Origin: an uncultured Alphaproteobacteria bacterium | GTDB lineage: Bacteria; Pseudomonadota; Alphaproteobacteria; SP197 | Length of the DNA stretch: 59,368 bases | Assembly (NCBI GenBank): GCA_943787175.1 | Contig: CALSLK010000022.1 | Span: 1 to 59,368, forward strand | Reading direction: 5' to 3' | In this document: positions 43,382 to 51,764 of the stretch, piece after piece | Layout: each line of letters begins with the position of its first letter | Numbering within the stretch: the stretch's first letter is position 1 | The notes under the pieces: generated by a model | Told to the model about the DNA's origin: nothing | Databases searched by the model: none | Seen by the model: the letters and a program-made list of their open reading frames with translations, nothing else | Position numbers and translations under genes: made by a program

Positions 43382-44385
43382 GTCGCGGACCCCTTGCTCA
43401 TGGAGTCTGCATGACTTGCCGTTGCTCCGGGATCTGATTGGCGATCCTTCGATGGCGGTACGTCATAGTGCCGGTGATAGGCGCGTGAAAACGTAGACAG
43501 ATCAGTGAATCCTGCCATTGCTGCAATCTGCCCGACGGGCAACGCGCTGTTGGTCAGCAAGGAACGAGCGCGATCCAGCCTCAGCTTCAGGTAGTAGCGC
43601 CCGGGCGTATCCCTGAAGTGCCGCAAGAACAGGCGCCGTGCGGTGGAGGAATCGACCTGTGCTATCGCGCAGATCTTGGTCAGAGTGATCGGATTCTCCA
43701 GATGACCCTGCATGATCTCGACCAGCCTCCCCAGACGACGATCAACACGTCCTATCGCTGCGTCGTTTGTCGAGGAACCAAGCGCCCCGGCTTGGCCATG
43801 TGCCGTGTAGTTCAGGACATGAGCCACTCGATCCGCCAACTCCTGGTTTGCGAAATGCGCAATCACCTTCAGCATCATGTCCAGGGTGGCCATGCCGCCT
43901 GCACTCGAGGCGATCCGTCCTTCAAGAGCGAACAGGCGATCAAGCAGCACAGCTTCTCCGAAAAGTTCCTCGTAGGCGGGCAGAGTCTCGTGGTGTGCAA
44001 CGACGTGACGACCGCCTAACAACCCAGCCTTGGCTAGCAGGTAGGCACCTGTGTCGATACAGCCGAGCATGGCACCCTGACGGTCCTGGCGGCGCAGCCA
44101 GGCCGACAGATCGGGGCTGCTCGCTTCCTCTGGCCGATAGGAACTGAGCAGGATCACGACCGGAGCGAAATGTACGTCGCCATAGGCCGCATCACCCGCC
44201 AGCTCAATGCCACTGGAAGAGTGTGCCGGATTGCTATCGAAGGTCAGGATCTGGCGGCCGAAATGTGCAGCACCCAACTCGCGGTTGGCAACCCGAAGGG
44301 ATTCGGTGCAGATCGCCAGGGACAGGAGTGGAAATCGCGGTGCCAGCAGCAGTGATACCGTGATGGGGTGCGATGACAGCGCCAT
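43378..44385 (-). CDS. GlxA-family transcriptional regulator (DJ-1/PfpI domain plus AraC-type HTH)
   Basis: The 335-residue protein has an N-terminal class-I glutamine amidotransferase-like domain ([53 protein letters not shown]). A C-terminal AraC DNA-binding domain follows, with [20 protein letters not shown] and [20 protein letters not shown]. This is the architecture of CdhR (carnitine), GbdR (glycine betaine) and ArgR-type activators. It is divergent from the aldolase/BBOX-like pair, so control of that pair by a carnitine- or betaine-related inducer is a reasonable inference. Confidence 0.93.
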   Translation of the reverse strand: MALSSHPITVSLLLAPRFPLLSLAICTESLRVANRELGAAHFGRQILTFDSNPAHSSSGIELAGDAAYGDVHFAPVVILLSSYRPEEASSPDLSAWLRRQDRQGAMLGCIDTGAYLLAKAGLLGGRHVVAHHETLPAYEELFGEAVLLDRLFALEGRIASSAGGMATLDMMLKVIAHFANQELADRVAHVLNYTAHGQAGALGSSTNDAAIGRVDRRLGRLVEIMQGHLENPITLTKICAIAQVDSSTARRLFLRHFRDTPGRYYLKLRLDRARSLLTNSALPVGQIAAMAGFTDLSTFSRAYHRHYDVPPSKDRQSDPGATASHADSMSKGSAT

Positions 44386-44410
44386 GGCGGCTTCTTCCAG
44401 TTTGCCAAAA

Positions 44411-44443
44411 TATGCAAAAACTATGCAGATTTTCGCAAAGTTC
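44411..44443. promoter_or_regulatory. candidate operator: 11-bp direct repeats in the divergent promoter region
   Basis: TATGCAAAAAC, TATGCAGATTT and TCGCAAAGTTC follow each other at exactly 11-base intervals, one helical turn, midway between the GlxA-type regulator and the aldolase gene. AraC-family proteins often bind such direct repeats. Confidence 0.4.
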
Positions 44444-44492
44444 GTAAATCAGACTCATGCCCATACTGTCTGCCATGGCTCAGGAGAGACTG

Positions 44493-45270
44493 ATGACGGA
44501 ATCAAACAGAGTGCAGCTACAGGAAATCACAGGGACACTGCGGCGAAGCAGAATGGAAAACACGGGTTGAGCTGGCCGCGCTCTACCGCGTCCTTGACCT
44601 TTACGACATGTCGGATCTCGCAAATCAGGAGGTCGGCGCGCGCGTGGCGCAACAGCCCGACCACTATCTGGTCCACGCCTATGGCGATTTCTACGATGAG
44701 GTCACGGCTTCGGGCCTGATCAAGGTCGATGCTCAAGGCAAGACGACCGATCCTGAGGCCCCCTGGCTGAACGATGGTGGTGTGAATCTGGCAAAATGGA
44801 TCTTCGGCGCACGGCCCGACGTCAATTACTTCGTTCATGGACATTGCGAGGATGTTATGGCGGTGGCCTCGATCGAGTCGAAACTCCTGCCACTCAGCCA
44901 GCCCGCTGTCTATCTCGGCCACATGCTCACCTACCTGGAGTATGAGTTCGACGAAGACGATTCCTTCGGACAGCGTTTTCAGGAAGCCTTCGGGCAGAAC
45001 AACATCATGATCAGCCACAACCACGGCTATTACTGCCTTGGGCGCAGTGCTGCGGAGGCCTTTTTTCGAGCCTACTACCTGCGTCAGGCCTGCCGTGTGC
45101 AGCTCAAGGTCATGGCGTCAGGTGACAAACCTCACCTCATCGATCCCCAACGTGTCGCTCGCTATCAGGACCAGATGTACCAGTCCACGGACTACAATTA
45201 TGACGGCACGACCGAGTGGGCCGGACTTCTAAGGCGCCTCGATCGCTTGGCACCCGACTACAAGGACTAA
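44493..45270 (+). CDS. class II aldolase/adducin family protein (one frameshift)
   Basis: After AGGAG the ATG at 44493 starts MTESNRVQLQEITGTL. The frame breaks within the next twelve codons and resumes as EAEWKTRVELAALYRVLDLY, then runs intact through VHAYGDFYDEVTASGLIKVD, YFVHGHCEDVMAVASIESKL and ISHNHGYYCLGRSAAEAFFR. The HxH and later His residues fit the zinc site of the fold. One indel lies near 44530-44555. Restored length is about 258 residues. Members include fuculose aldolases, epimerases and decarboxylases; which reaction applies here is unknown. It precedes the dioxygenase gene by four bases. Confidence 0.82.
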
Positions 45271-45274
45271 GCCG

Positions 45275-46507
45275 ATGCACGATCCAGCCAATTCTGGTGA
45301 TCAGGCTTCTTTGACTCTCGCTGAACCGCCGGATTTTGACAGCTACCCGATCCACCACGCAGTCAAGGATGCGACGCCCATCGCCGAAGGTGTGCGCGTG
45401 CTCTGGGATGATGGTCTGGAGTGCCGCTATCACGTGTTCTGGCTGCGGGAAAATGCCTCTGATCGCGAGACCATGCATCCGGTCACTCGCGAACAGGCAT
45501 TGCAGCTTCTTGATCTTCCAGTTGACCTCGAGGTCGTGGAAGCAGGCATCGATAGGCTTGGCAACCTGGTGGTCAGATGGTCGACAGGAGATGAGAGCCG
45601 TTATCATCCCGGGTGGTTGTATGCCCACAGCCATGGAACCCTTGAGCATTTCACGCTGCCATCGCGCGTCTTCTGGGACGCCTCGCTACAGGAAGACTTG
45701 CCACGCTTTCACGGACCCACGGTGTTGCAGGACGAGGGTTTGTTTGGGCGCTGGACCCAGGCGCTCCATGTCCATGGTCTGGCGATCCTGGAAGGTCTAC
45801 CCAGATTTCCCGATGTGATCGAAGACGTGCCCGCGAGGCTCGGGCCGTTGCGGACCAGCAACTTTGGCCGTGTGTTCGATGTGCGTTCGCGCCCCGATGC
45901 CGATTCCAACGCCTATACCGACATGGCTCTGCCCCTTCATAGCGATCTGACGACGCGGGAGTATCAGCCGGGCCTGCAGTTTCTCCATTGTCTGGAGAAC
46001 GAGGCGAAAGGTGGGGACAGTCTCCTGGCCGACGGCTTCTACATCGCAAGGTATCTGTCTGAAACCACGCCTGAGCTTTTTGACGCTCTCACCAAAATCC
46101 CAGTGTGTTTCGCCAACAAGGCGCGCGAAACGGACCATCGCTGGGAGACACCGATGATCCGGCTGGATGAAGCGGGTGAATGCGAAGAAGTGCGCTGGAG
46201 TCCATGGTTGCGCGCGCCCGTGGTGCTGCCTTTTGAAGAAACAGCTCTGCTGTACCGTGCTCTTCGTGCTGCCTTTGCAGCGGCAGACGCCCCGCATCAC
46301 CGCATCAACACCCGCTTACAACCCGGCGACCTCCTGGGTTTTGACAACCGACGCATCCTGCATGGGCGCATGGGGTTTGATGCCTCCACTGGTGCACGCT
46401 GGCTGCGGGGCTGTTACGTGGAACGAGAAGAACTGGATTCACGATTGCGCATGATCGAACGCACGAAAAGGACGCAACAAGAGCTGGCATCCGGGGGCGT
46501 CGATTAG
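45275..46507 (+). CDS. gamma-butyrobetaine dioxygenase-like TauD/TfdA-family enzyme
   Basis: The 410-residue protein has an N-terminal DUF971-like zinc domain (VRVLWDDGLECRYHVFWLRE) and a C-terminal Fe(II)/2-oxoglutarate dioxygenase domain. Iron ligands are in MALPLHSDLTTREYQPGLQF (HxD) and the distal His in LLGFDNRRILHGRMGF. WLRGCYVEREELDSRLRMI closes it. This two-domain layout is that of gamma-butyrobetaine and trimethyllysine hydroxylases, which act in carnitine synthesis. A role in quaternary-amine metabolism is therefore likely, supported by the CdhR-type regulator nearby, but the exact substrate is not shown. Confidence 0.85.
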   Translation: MHDPANSGDQASLTLAEPPDFDSYPIHHAVKDATPIAEGVRVLWDDGLECRYHVFWLRENASDRETMHPVTREQALQLLDLPVDLEVVEAGIDRLGNLVVRWSTGDESRYHPGWLYAHSHGTLEHFTLPSRVFWDASLQEDLPRFHGPTVLQDEGLFGRWTQALHVHGLAILEGLPRFPDVIEDVPARLGPLRTSNFGRVFDVRSRPDADSNAYTDMALPLHSDLTTREYQPGLQFLHCLENEAKGGDSLLADGFYIARYLSETTPELFDALTKIPVCFANKARETDHRWETPMIRLDEAGECEEVRWSPWLRAPVVLPFEETALLYRALRAAFAAADAPHHRINTRLQPGDLLGFDNRRILHGRMGFDASTGARWLRGCYVEREELDSRLRMIERTKRTQQELASGGVD

Positions 46508-46650
46508 GAACCACCGCAATAGAACATGGCACGCTCCAGGCGTCGCGGGTGGACGTCAACGCACGAACATTGCATCGTTGTCGTGTACTTGGATGGTGTT
46601 CAGGACCGATCGGAACCGGCGGGCTTGATGCGTGAGAGGAAGCATCGTCG

Positions 46651-47517
46651 ATGAATGTGGTAACCGATATCGTCCTGCCGGGCGCGCTTGCTTTCATCAT
46701 GTTCTCGATGGGGCTCTCGCTTCGTATCGGTGACTTCAAGCGCGTTCTGGATCAGCCTAGAGCTGCCATTGTGGGGCTTACGGCGCAGATGGTGTTCTTG
46801 CCGCTGGTCGCCTTCGCTCTGGTCCTGGTTTGGCGTGCGGTGTTCGGCATCAATCCTGCGCTCGCGGTCGGATTTGTCATCATCGCAGCCTGTCCTGGCG
46901 GCGTGACCTCCAACCTGATGACCCACATGGCGCGTGGGGACACCGCGTTGTCGATCAGTCTCACAGCGGTCTCGAGCGTGCTGTCGGCGTTCACGATTCC
47001 TCTGATCGTCAACGCCGCGACGGCGCTGTTTCTCGGTGCCGAGGCGCCGCCCCTTCCGATTCTGGGCACGGTCGCGGGAGTCTTTGCCATCGTGACCCTG
47101 CCGGTCATGCTCGGCATGCTGGTGCGCGGCCTCGCATCGCACGCGGCCGAACGCGTTGAGCCTGTCTGTCGCCGCGCTGCCATCGGGTTCTTCGTGGTCA
47201 TCGTCCTGGCCGCGGTCGCGTTGGAGTGGCGGCTGTTGGCAGAGAATTTCCTCGATGTCGTGCCGCTGGTTCTGCTCCTGAACCTCTCGACCATGGCGAT
47301 AGGATGGAGTGCTGCCCGTGGCGCACGGCTCACCCGCGAGCGCACGATCGCCATCACCCTGGAAGCGGGACTCCAGAACGGCACGCTGGCGGTTCTGATC
47401 GCAGCAACCTTTCTGGCCGACGAAACCATGGTGGTCCCAGGCGCCATTTACAGCATCCTGATGTTCTTCACGGCCGGGCTGTTCGTGGCACGGGCGGTGC
47501 GTCGCTCCGCCAATTGA
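46651..47517 (+). CDS. bile acid:sodium symporter family (BASS) transporter
   Basis: This 288-residue polytopic inner-membrane protein has about nine hydrophobic segments. The BASS signature VGFVIIAACPGGVTSNLMTH contains the conserved Gly-Gly crossover, and ITLEAGLQNGTLAVLIAATF forms the second discontinuous helix. Bacterial members carry varied organic anions with sodium. It follows the dioxygenase by 143 bases and may belong to the same catabolic unit; substrate unknown. It converges with the LLM oxidoreductase gene. Confidence 0.92.
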   Translation: MNVVTDIVLPGALAFIMFSMGLSLRIGDFKRVLDQPRAAIVGLTAQMVFLPLVAFALVLVWRAVFGINPALAVGFVIIAACPGGVTSNLMTHMARGDTALSISLTAVSSVLSAFTIPLIVNAATALFLGAEAPPLPILGTVAGVFAIVTLPVMLGMLVRGLASHAAERVEPVCRRAAIGFFVVIVLAAVALEWRLLAENFLDVVPLVLLLNLSTMAIGWSAARGARLTRERTIAITLEAGLQNGTLAVLIAATFLADETMVVPGAIYSILMFFTAGLFVARAVRRSAN

Positions 47518-47591
47518 GCATGTCACGTTCAGAACGGCAGCGAGCCATTGAAGGGCGTGAGGCCTCCGAATGATCGCGGCCCCAAGGACCT

Positions 47592-48677
47592 CTACCTCTC
47601 CGCAGCCGCCGCGACCTTGCCGGGTCCGAATTCCTTGATCCCGCCCAGCGCCTTGTCGACGATCGGCAGCACTTCAGCCCCGATGCGCTCCAGGGAGCGC
47701 CGTGCGCGTTTGTGATCCATGCCGCCGAACTGGGCGAACATGCTGTAGTGGCAGGCACCGGTCGCCTTGATTTCCCGGATCATCTTTTCGGCGCAGCTTT
47801 CGGGATCACCAAAGGGCAGGTTCTCCAGAATCGAATCCAGGCTTGGTTCGTCTTTGTAGGGCTGGGGGATGACTTCGATCCCCTCAAGCTTTTCGTACTG
47901 GCCCCGGAACGCCATGACCAGACGCGCGGTATAAAGCACCCGTTCGGCGGCATCGCGCGCATCATCCTTGTCGTCGGTGACATAGATCGAGCGGTTCATG
48001 GCAAAGGGCAGGGGGCCGGTATGGCCCGCTTCCGCGAAGGTCTTCTCAATGTGCCCGTGCACGCCCAGAAGGGCATCGGTGCCTGCGCCGCCCACCGTGA
48101 CAATGGGAGTATAACCGGCCTTGGCGCACCGTGCCAGATAGGCCGGTTCGTTGCCTGCGACAAAGACATCCGGGCGCGGCTTCTGCAGCACCGGCGTGCC
48201 GATCGCGGTTTCTGGGATCTGGAAGTGCTTTCCGTCATAGGCTACGCGGCCTTCGGCGATGCCCATCTCCAGGATATCCATGATTTCGTGGGTCAGGGCC
48301 CAGTTTTCCTTGAGATCGTGGCCGAAGCGCTCGAACTCGAACGCCTGATAGCCAGAGCCGAAGCCGATCACCAGGCGGCCATCGGAAAGCTGGTCGACCA
48401 TGCCGATCTCTTCAAGCAGACGCAGCGGGTGATAGAGCGGCAGAACCAGCACCGCCAGGCCCATCTTGATCCGCGTCGTGCGCGCAGCAACGTGGCTTGC
48501 AAGCATCAGGGGCGAGGGGCACATGCAGTAATTGCCGAAATGATGTTCGGTCAGCCAGGCGGTATCGAACCCGATCTCCTCAGCCAGCTGGATCAGGTCG
48601 ATGGTCTCTTTGTAGATCTCGTTCACCGGTTTGCTGACATCGCGCTGCGACATGAGCGAAAAAATTCCAAGTTCCAT
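47592..48677 (-). CDS. LLM-class flavin-dependent oxidoreductase (luciferase-like)
   Basis: The 361-residue enzyme starts MELGIFSLMSQRDVSKPVNE after TAGGAGA. It has the bacterial-luciferase barrel with IGFDTAWLTEHHFGNYCMCP, HPLRLLEEIGMVDQLSDGRL and VIGFGSGYQAFEFERFG. Such monooxygenases use reduced flavin; substrate is unknown. The longer open frame upstream of 48677 overlaps the SDR gene and is not used. It forms a minus-strand operon with two SDR genes. Confidence 0.92.
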   Translation of the reverse strand: MELGIFSLMSQRDVSKPVNEIYKETIDLIQLAEEIGFDTAWLTEHHFGNYCMCPSPLMLASHVAARTTRIKMGLAVLVLPLYHPLRLLEEIGMVDQLSDGRLVIGFGSGYQAFEFERFGHDLKENWALTHEIMDILEMGIAEGRVAYDGKHFQIPETAIGTPVLQKPRPDVFVAGNEPAYLARCAKAGYTPIVTVGGAGTDALLGVHGHIEKTFAEAGHTGPLPFAMNRSIYVTDDKDDARDAAERVLYTARLVMAFRGQYEKLEGIEVIPQPYKDEPSLDSILENLPFGDPESCAEKMIREIKATGACHYSMFAQFGGMDHKRARRSLERIGAEVLPIVDKALGGIKEFGPGKVAAAAER

Positions 48678-48688
48678 GATGGGTTCTC

Positions 48689-49432
48689 CTAAATGCCGAC
48701 AATGACGGCGCCGCCGTTGGGGCTGATGCATTGTCCGGTGATGAAGCTGGCGCGGTCACTGGCAAGAAACAGCACCGCTTCGGATAGTTCTTCAGGCTGG
48801 GCCCAGCGGCCCAGGGGCACAAGTGCCTCGGCCTTCCGGATGCCTTCCTCGCCGCGCTGGGCAAGTTCCATTTCGGTCCACACGCCGCCAGGGGCGACCG
48901 CGTTGACGTTGATGTTGAAGGGGGCCAGTTCCTTGGCCCAGGCCTTGGTCAGGCCCAGCAGGGCGGCTTTGGCGCCGCAATAGTGCGAGTGGCTGGTATA
49001 TGCCGTCATGCCCCAGACCGAGGAGATGTTGACGATCTTGCCCCAGCGTTTTTCCTTCATGGCGGGGATCACGGCCTGCGTGGCAAAAAACGCGCCTTTG
49101 ACGTGAATGGAGAACATTTCATCGAACCCGGCTTCATCGATTTCCTCGATCAGGCCCGGCCGGTCAATGCCGGCATTGTTGATCAGGATGTCGACCGGTT
49201 CGATGGCGCCGATTTGGGCCTTGAGGTCGGTAACGTCAGCAATGTCGCCCACCATGACTTCGGCCACCCCACCCTTGTCGCGCACCAGACCAGCGGTCTG
49301 CTCGGCGGTTGCGCCATCGATGTCCTGAACGACAATTGCGGCACCCTGCGCGGCCATCACCATGGCATGGGCACGTCCCATGCCGCGGCCTGCGCCTGTG
49401 ATCAAGGCCCGTCGCCCGTCAAGTTCACCCAT
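48689..49432 (-). CDS. short-chain dehydrogenase/reductase, FabG-like
   Basis: The 247-residue classical SDR has the cofactor motif ALITGAGRGMGRAHAMVMAA, the NNAG motif in VDILINNAGIDRPGL and catalytic Ser-Tyr-Lys in IVNISSVWGMTAYTSHSHYC followed by GAKAAL. The YCGAK form fits YxxxK. GGAG is six bases before the chosen ATG (49432); an adjacent ATG at 49435 is possible. The QDID after the second strand suggests NAD(H) preference. Substrate unknown; it is eleven bases upstream of the LLM gene. Confidence 0.92.
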   Translation of the reverse strand: MGELDGRRALITGAGRGMGRAHAMVMAAQGAAIVVQDIDGATAEQTAGLVRDKGGVAEVMVGDIADVTDLKAQIGAIEPVDILINNAGIDRPGLIEEIDEAGFDEMFSIHVKGAFFATQAVIPAMKEKRWGKIVNISSVWGMTAYTSHSHYCGAKAALLGLTKAWAKELAPFNINVNAVAPGGVWTEMELAQRGEEGIRKAEALVPLGRWAQPEELSEAVLFLASDRASFITGQCISPNGGAVIVGI

Positions 49433-49476
49433 CATGTTCTCCAGAGATGAAAAATCGTTTCCGTGACCGCACCGGC

Positions 49477-50211
49477 TCAGCGCATGCCATAGCCGCAGCC
49501 TGCCACGACCGTCTCACCGGTGATACTCCGGCTGGCGTCGCTGGCAAGAAACGACACGATTTCGGCAATGTCTTCGGGTTCGGCGACACGGTCCAGAACG
49601 GTACCCGCCCGCTCCCTTTCCAGGAAACCGCCGCGCTTGGCGCGTTCGGTAGCGATCGGGCCGGGAGCAACGCCGTTCACCCGGATGCCGTCGGAGCCAT
49701 AAGCCGTGGCAAAACTGCGCGTCAGGCTGTTCACGCCCGCCTTGGATGCCGAATAATGCACCATTCCGGGTTTCGGCAGGTGGGCATCGACCGAAGAGAT
49801 GTTGATGATTCCGCCGCTGCCCTGTTCACGCATGGTCGGTACGGCTGATTTCATCATGTTGAAGGTGGAGACCAGGTTGGCATCGAACATTGCATGCCAA
49901 ATCTCTGCGCTGAGATCCTCGACCGGTGAGCCCGTGTAGTCGCCTGCGACGTTCACCAGGATGTCGAGGTGGCCAAATCGCTCGAGCGTGCGCGCCACCA
50001 GATCGCTGCACGCCTGGCCGTCGGCAAGTTCGGCTTCCAGGGCCAGCACGGTCCCGCCGACCGCTTTCGCCGACTCGTCAAGGCGCGTTCCCGGGCGGTC
50101 CGTCATGGCGATGTCAGCACCACGTTGCGCCAGCATGACCGCGACCGCGCGCCCAAGGCCACCGGCCGCACCCGTCACCAGAGCAACCCTGTTGTCGAAG
50201 ATCTTGTCCAT
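49477..50211 (-). CDS. short-chain dehydrogenase/reductase
   Basis: This 244-residue classical SDR has ALVTGAAGGLGRAVAVMLAQ, DILVNVAGDYTGSPVED (NVAG in place of NNAG) and the active site in IINISSVDAHLPKPGMVHYS followed by ASKAG (YSASK). It is the first gene of the SDR-SDR-LLM operon and is divergent from the LysR regulator, which is the natural candidate for its control. Substrate unknown. Confidence 0.92.
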   Translation of the reverse strand: MDKIFDNRVALVTGAAGGLGRAVAVMLAQRGADIAMTDRPGTRLDESAKAVGGTVLALEAELADGQACSDLVARTLERFGHLDILVNVAGDYTGSPVEDLSAEIWHAMFDANLVSTFNMMKSAVPTMREQGSGGIINISSVDAHLPKPGMVHYSASKAGVNSLTRSFATAYGSDGIRVNGVAPGPIATERAKRGGFLERERAGTVLDRVAEPEDIAEIVSFLASDASRSITGETVVAGCGYGMR

Positions 50212-50313
50212 TTGGCAAATCCGTTGAAGAAGGCCGATCAGGTCAATTCCTGTAATACTTTAAGGTGAACTTGTTTGAACCAGAGATACAAACCAGAAAT
50301 TGTTGTTTTATGG

Positions 50314-50333
50314 ATCAGAATATATTGTCTGAT
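50314..50333. promoter_or_regulatory. candidate LysR-type operator
   Basis: ATCAGA-N8-TCTGAT is a perfect palindrome with T-N11-A geometry two bases before the start codon of the LysR gene, in the 124-base divergent spacer. Binding there would block the regulator's own translation start region, consistent with autorepression. Confidence 0.5.
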
Positions 50334-50335
50334 GT

Positions 50336-51271
50336 ATGCGCCGTAACCTTCCCCCCCTTAACGCGATCAAGGCCTTCGAGGCCGCCGCACGGCATCTCAG
50401 TTTCAAGGATGCCGCTGCCGAACTTCTGGTGACGCCCCAGGCGATCAGCCAGCAGATCAGGGTGCTCGAGGACTGGCTGCAGTTGCAGGTCTTTGCACGA
50501 CAGAACCGGACCATTCGTCTGACGCCGGCCGGTGCTTCGTTTCTTCCGGTCGTATCGCGGGCGCTCGATGACCTTCAGACCAGCGCTGCGGGGCTTGTCG
50601 CGCACAGGGAACCCGAGATTCTGACCATCAGTTCCCCGCCGACCTTTGCAATCCGGTGGCTTATTCCACGGATGGAACGGTTTCGCGCTGCCCTGACCGG
50701 TCTTGATTACCGGCTGACGACAACGGCTGAACTCCCCGATCTGGCGGCCGGCGCCATCGACGTGGCGATCCATTGGAAGGATGCCGGAAACGATCGAAAC
50801 CTGCGGTCCGAACTGATTGAACGCTCGGACCTTGTGCCTGTATGCAGCCCCCGCCTGATCGCGGAGGGAGAGATCGTTGGTCCCGCGGACCTACTGAAGT
50901 TTCCGCTGATCCGGCACGTAGGCGACCCCGGCCTGTGGTCAACGTGGTTTGAGGCGGCGTTCGGCCACCCTGTCGAAACACCCAACGGGCCGCAGTTCGG
51001 CAGTGATCAGTTTATTGTCGAAGCCGCGGCCATTGGGCAGGGCATCTGCCTGTTGACCCGCGAACAAGTTGCGGGTGACCTGGAGACGGGCCGTCTGGTG
51101 ATTCCGATCGAAAAGACCCTGGCCCAGGCGGGCCGCTACTACCTGATCTATCCCAAGGCACGCGAGCACGAAGAGAGTATCGCTGCCTTCCGTGACTGGA
51201 TTTTCAGTGAGGTCGCCCAGGATCGTCGCGACGAAACGCTGAGGGACCAGGTGGCACCCATCTCCGATTGA
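50336..51271 (+). CDS. LysR-family transcriptional regulator, GcvA-like
   Basis: The 311-residue protein has an N-terminal winged helix with NLPPLNAIKAFEAAARHLSF and DAAAELLVTPQAISQQIRVL. The effector domain has ILTISSPPTFAIRWLIPRME and GICLLTREQVAGDLETGRLV. The LPPLNALRAFEAAARHLSF opening is typical of the GcvA/AmpR group. It is divergent from the SDR-SDR-LLM operon and probably regulates it. Confidence 0.93.
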   Translation: MRRNLPPLNAIKAFEAAARHLSFKDAAAELLVTPQAISQQIRVLEDWLQLQVFARQNRTIRLTPAGASFLPVVSRALDDLQTSAAGLVAHREPEILTISSPPTFAIRWLIPRMERFRAALTGLDYRLTTTAELPDLAAGAIDVAIHWKDAGNDRNLRSELIERSDLVPVCSPRLIAEGEIVGPADLLKFPLIRHVGDPGLWSTWFEAAFGHPVETPNGPQFGSDQFIVEAAAIGQGICLLTREQVAGDLETGRLVIPIEKTLAQAGRYYLIYPKAREHEESIAAFRDWIFSEVAQDRRDETLRDQVAPISD

Positions 51272-51490
51272 CCGACCTTGTTGTCCAATTCCTGCGATGC
51301 GGTTTTGCTCAACAGATCATCACCCTGTGCGACCATGCGTTCTTTCTCGGCGACGGGCGGCAACAGCAAGGCAGTCACATCAATTCTCCCACGCTGCATC
51401 AACCCTCAGAACCCGATAGGTTTCCCTCGTCAAAAAGGGCGGCCAGCCAACTTGCGCGCGAGCACCGCTACGGCTAGGTTCGCGCGCCCT

Positions 51491-51578
51491 GCGGAGGGGT
51501 GGCCGAGTGGTTTAAGGCGCACGCCTGGAAAGCGTGTTGGGCGCAAGCTCTCGAGAGTTCGAATCTCTCTCCCTCCGC
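51491..51578 (+). tRNA. tRNA-Ser(GGA)
   Basis: This is a class II tRNA fold. The acceptor is GGAGGGG with TCCCTCC, discriminator G and an encoded CCA. The anticodon arm is CACGC-CTGGAAA-GCGTG, giving anticodon GGA. A long variable arm and a T-arm with GTTCGAATC follow. It reads UCC and UCU. Confidence 0.95.
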
Positions 51579-51764
51579 CATTTTATTCCTGTGTCAGATT
51601 GAAATACTGTATGCCGTCGCGTTGGCGACCCGCTACAGCAATCACGGCATTGCAGAGATTCCACGCGATCTTGATAGCAATCTCCGGTAATCGGCTGTTC
51701 CATGTCCTGGTACAGCAGAATCGCCACGCATTTGGGCTGATGTCGGCCGGGGGAGCGTACTGAT

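Noticed and set aside
51148..51477. Short ORFs on both strands between the LysR gene and tRNA-Ser
   Set aside because: They overlap each other and the end of the LysR gene, lack ribosome sites and show no similarity I can recognise.
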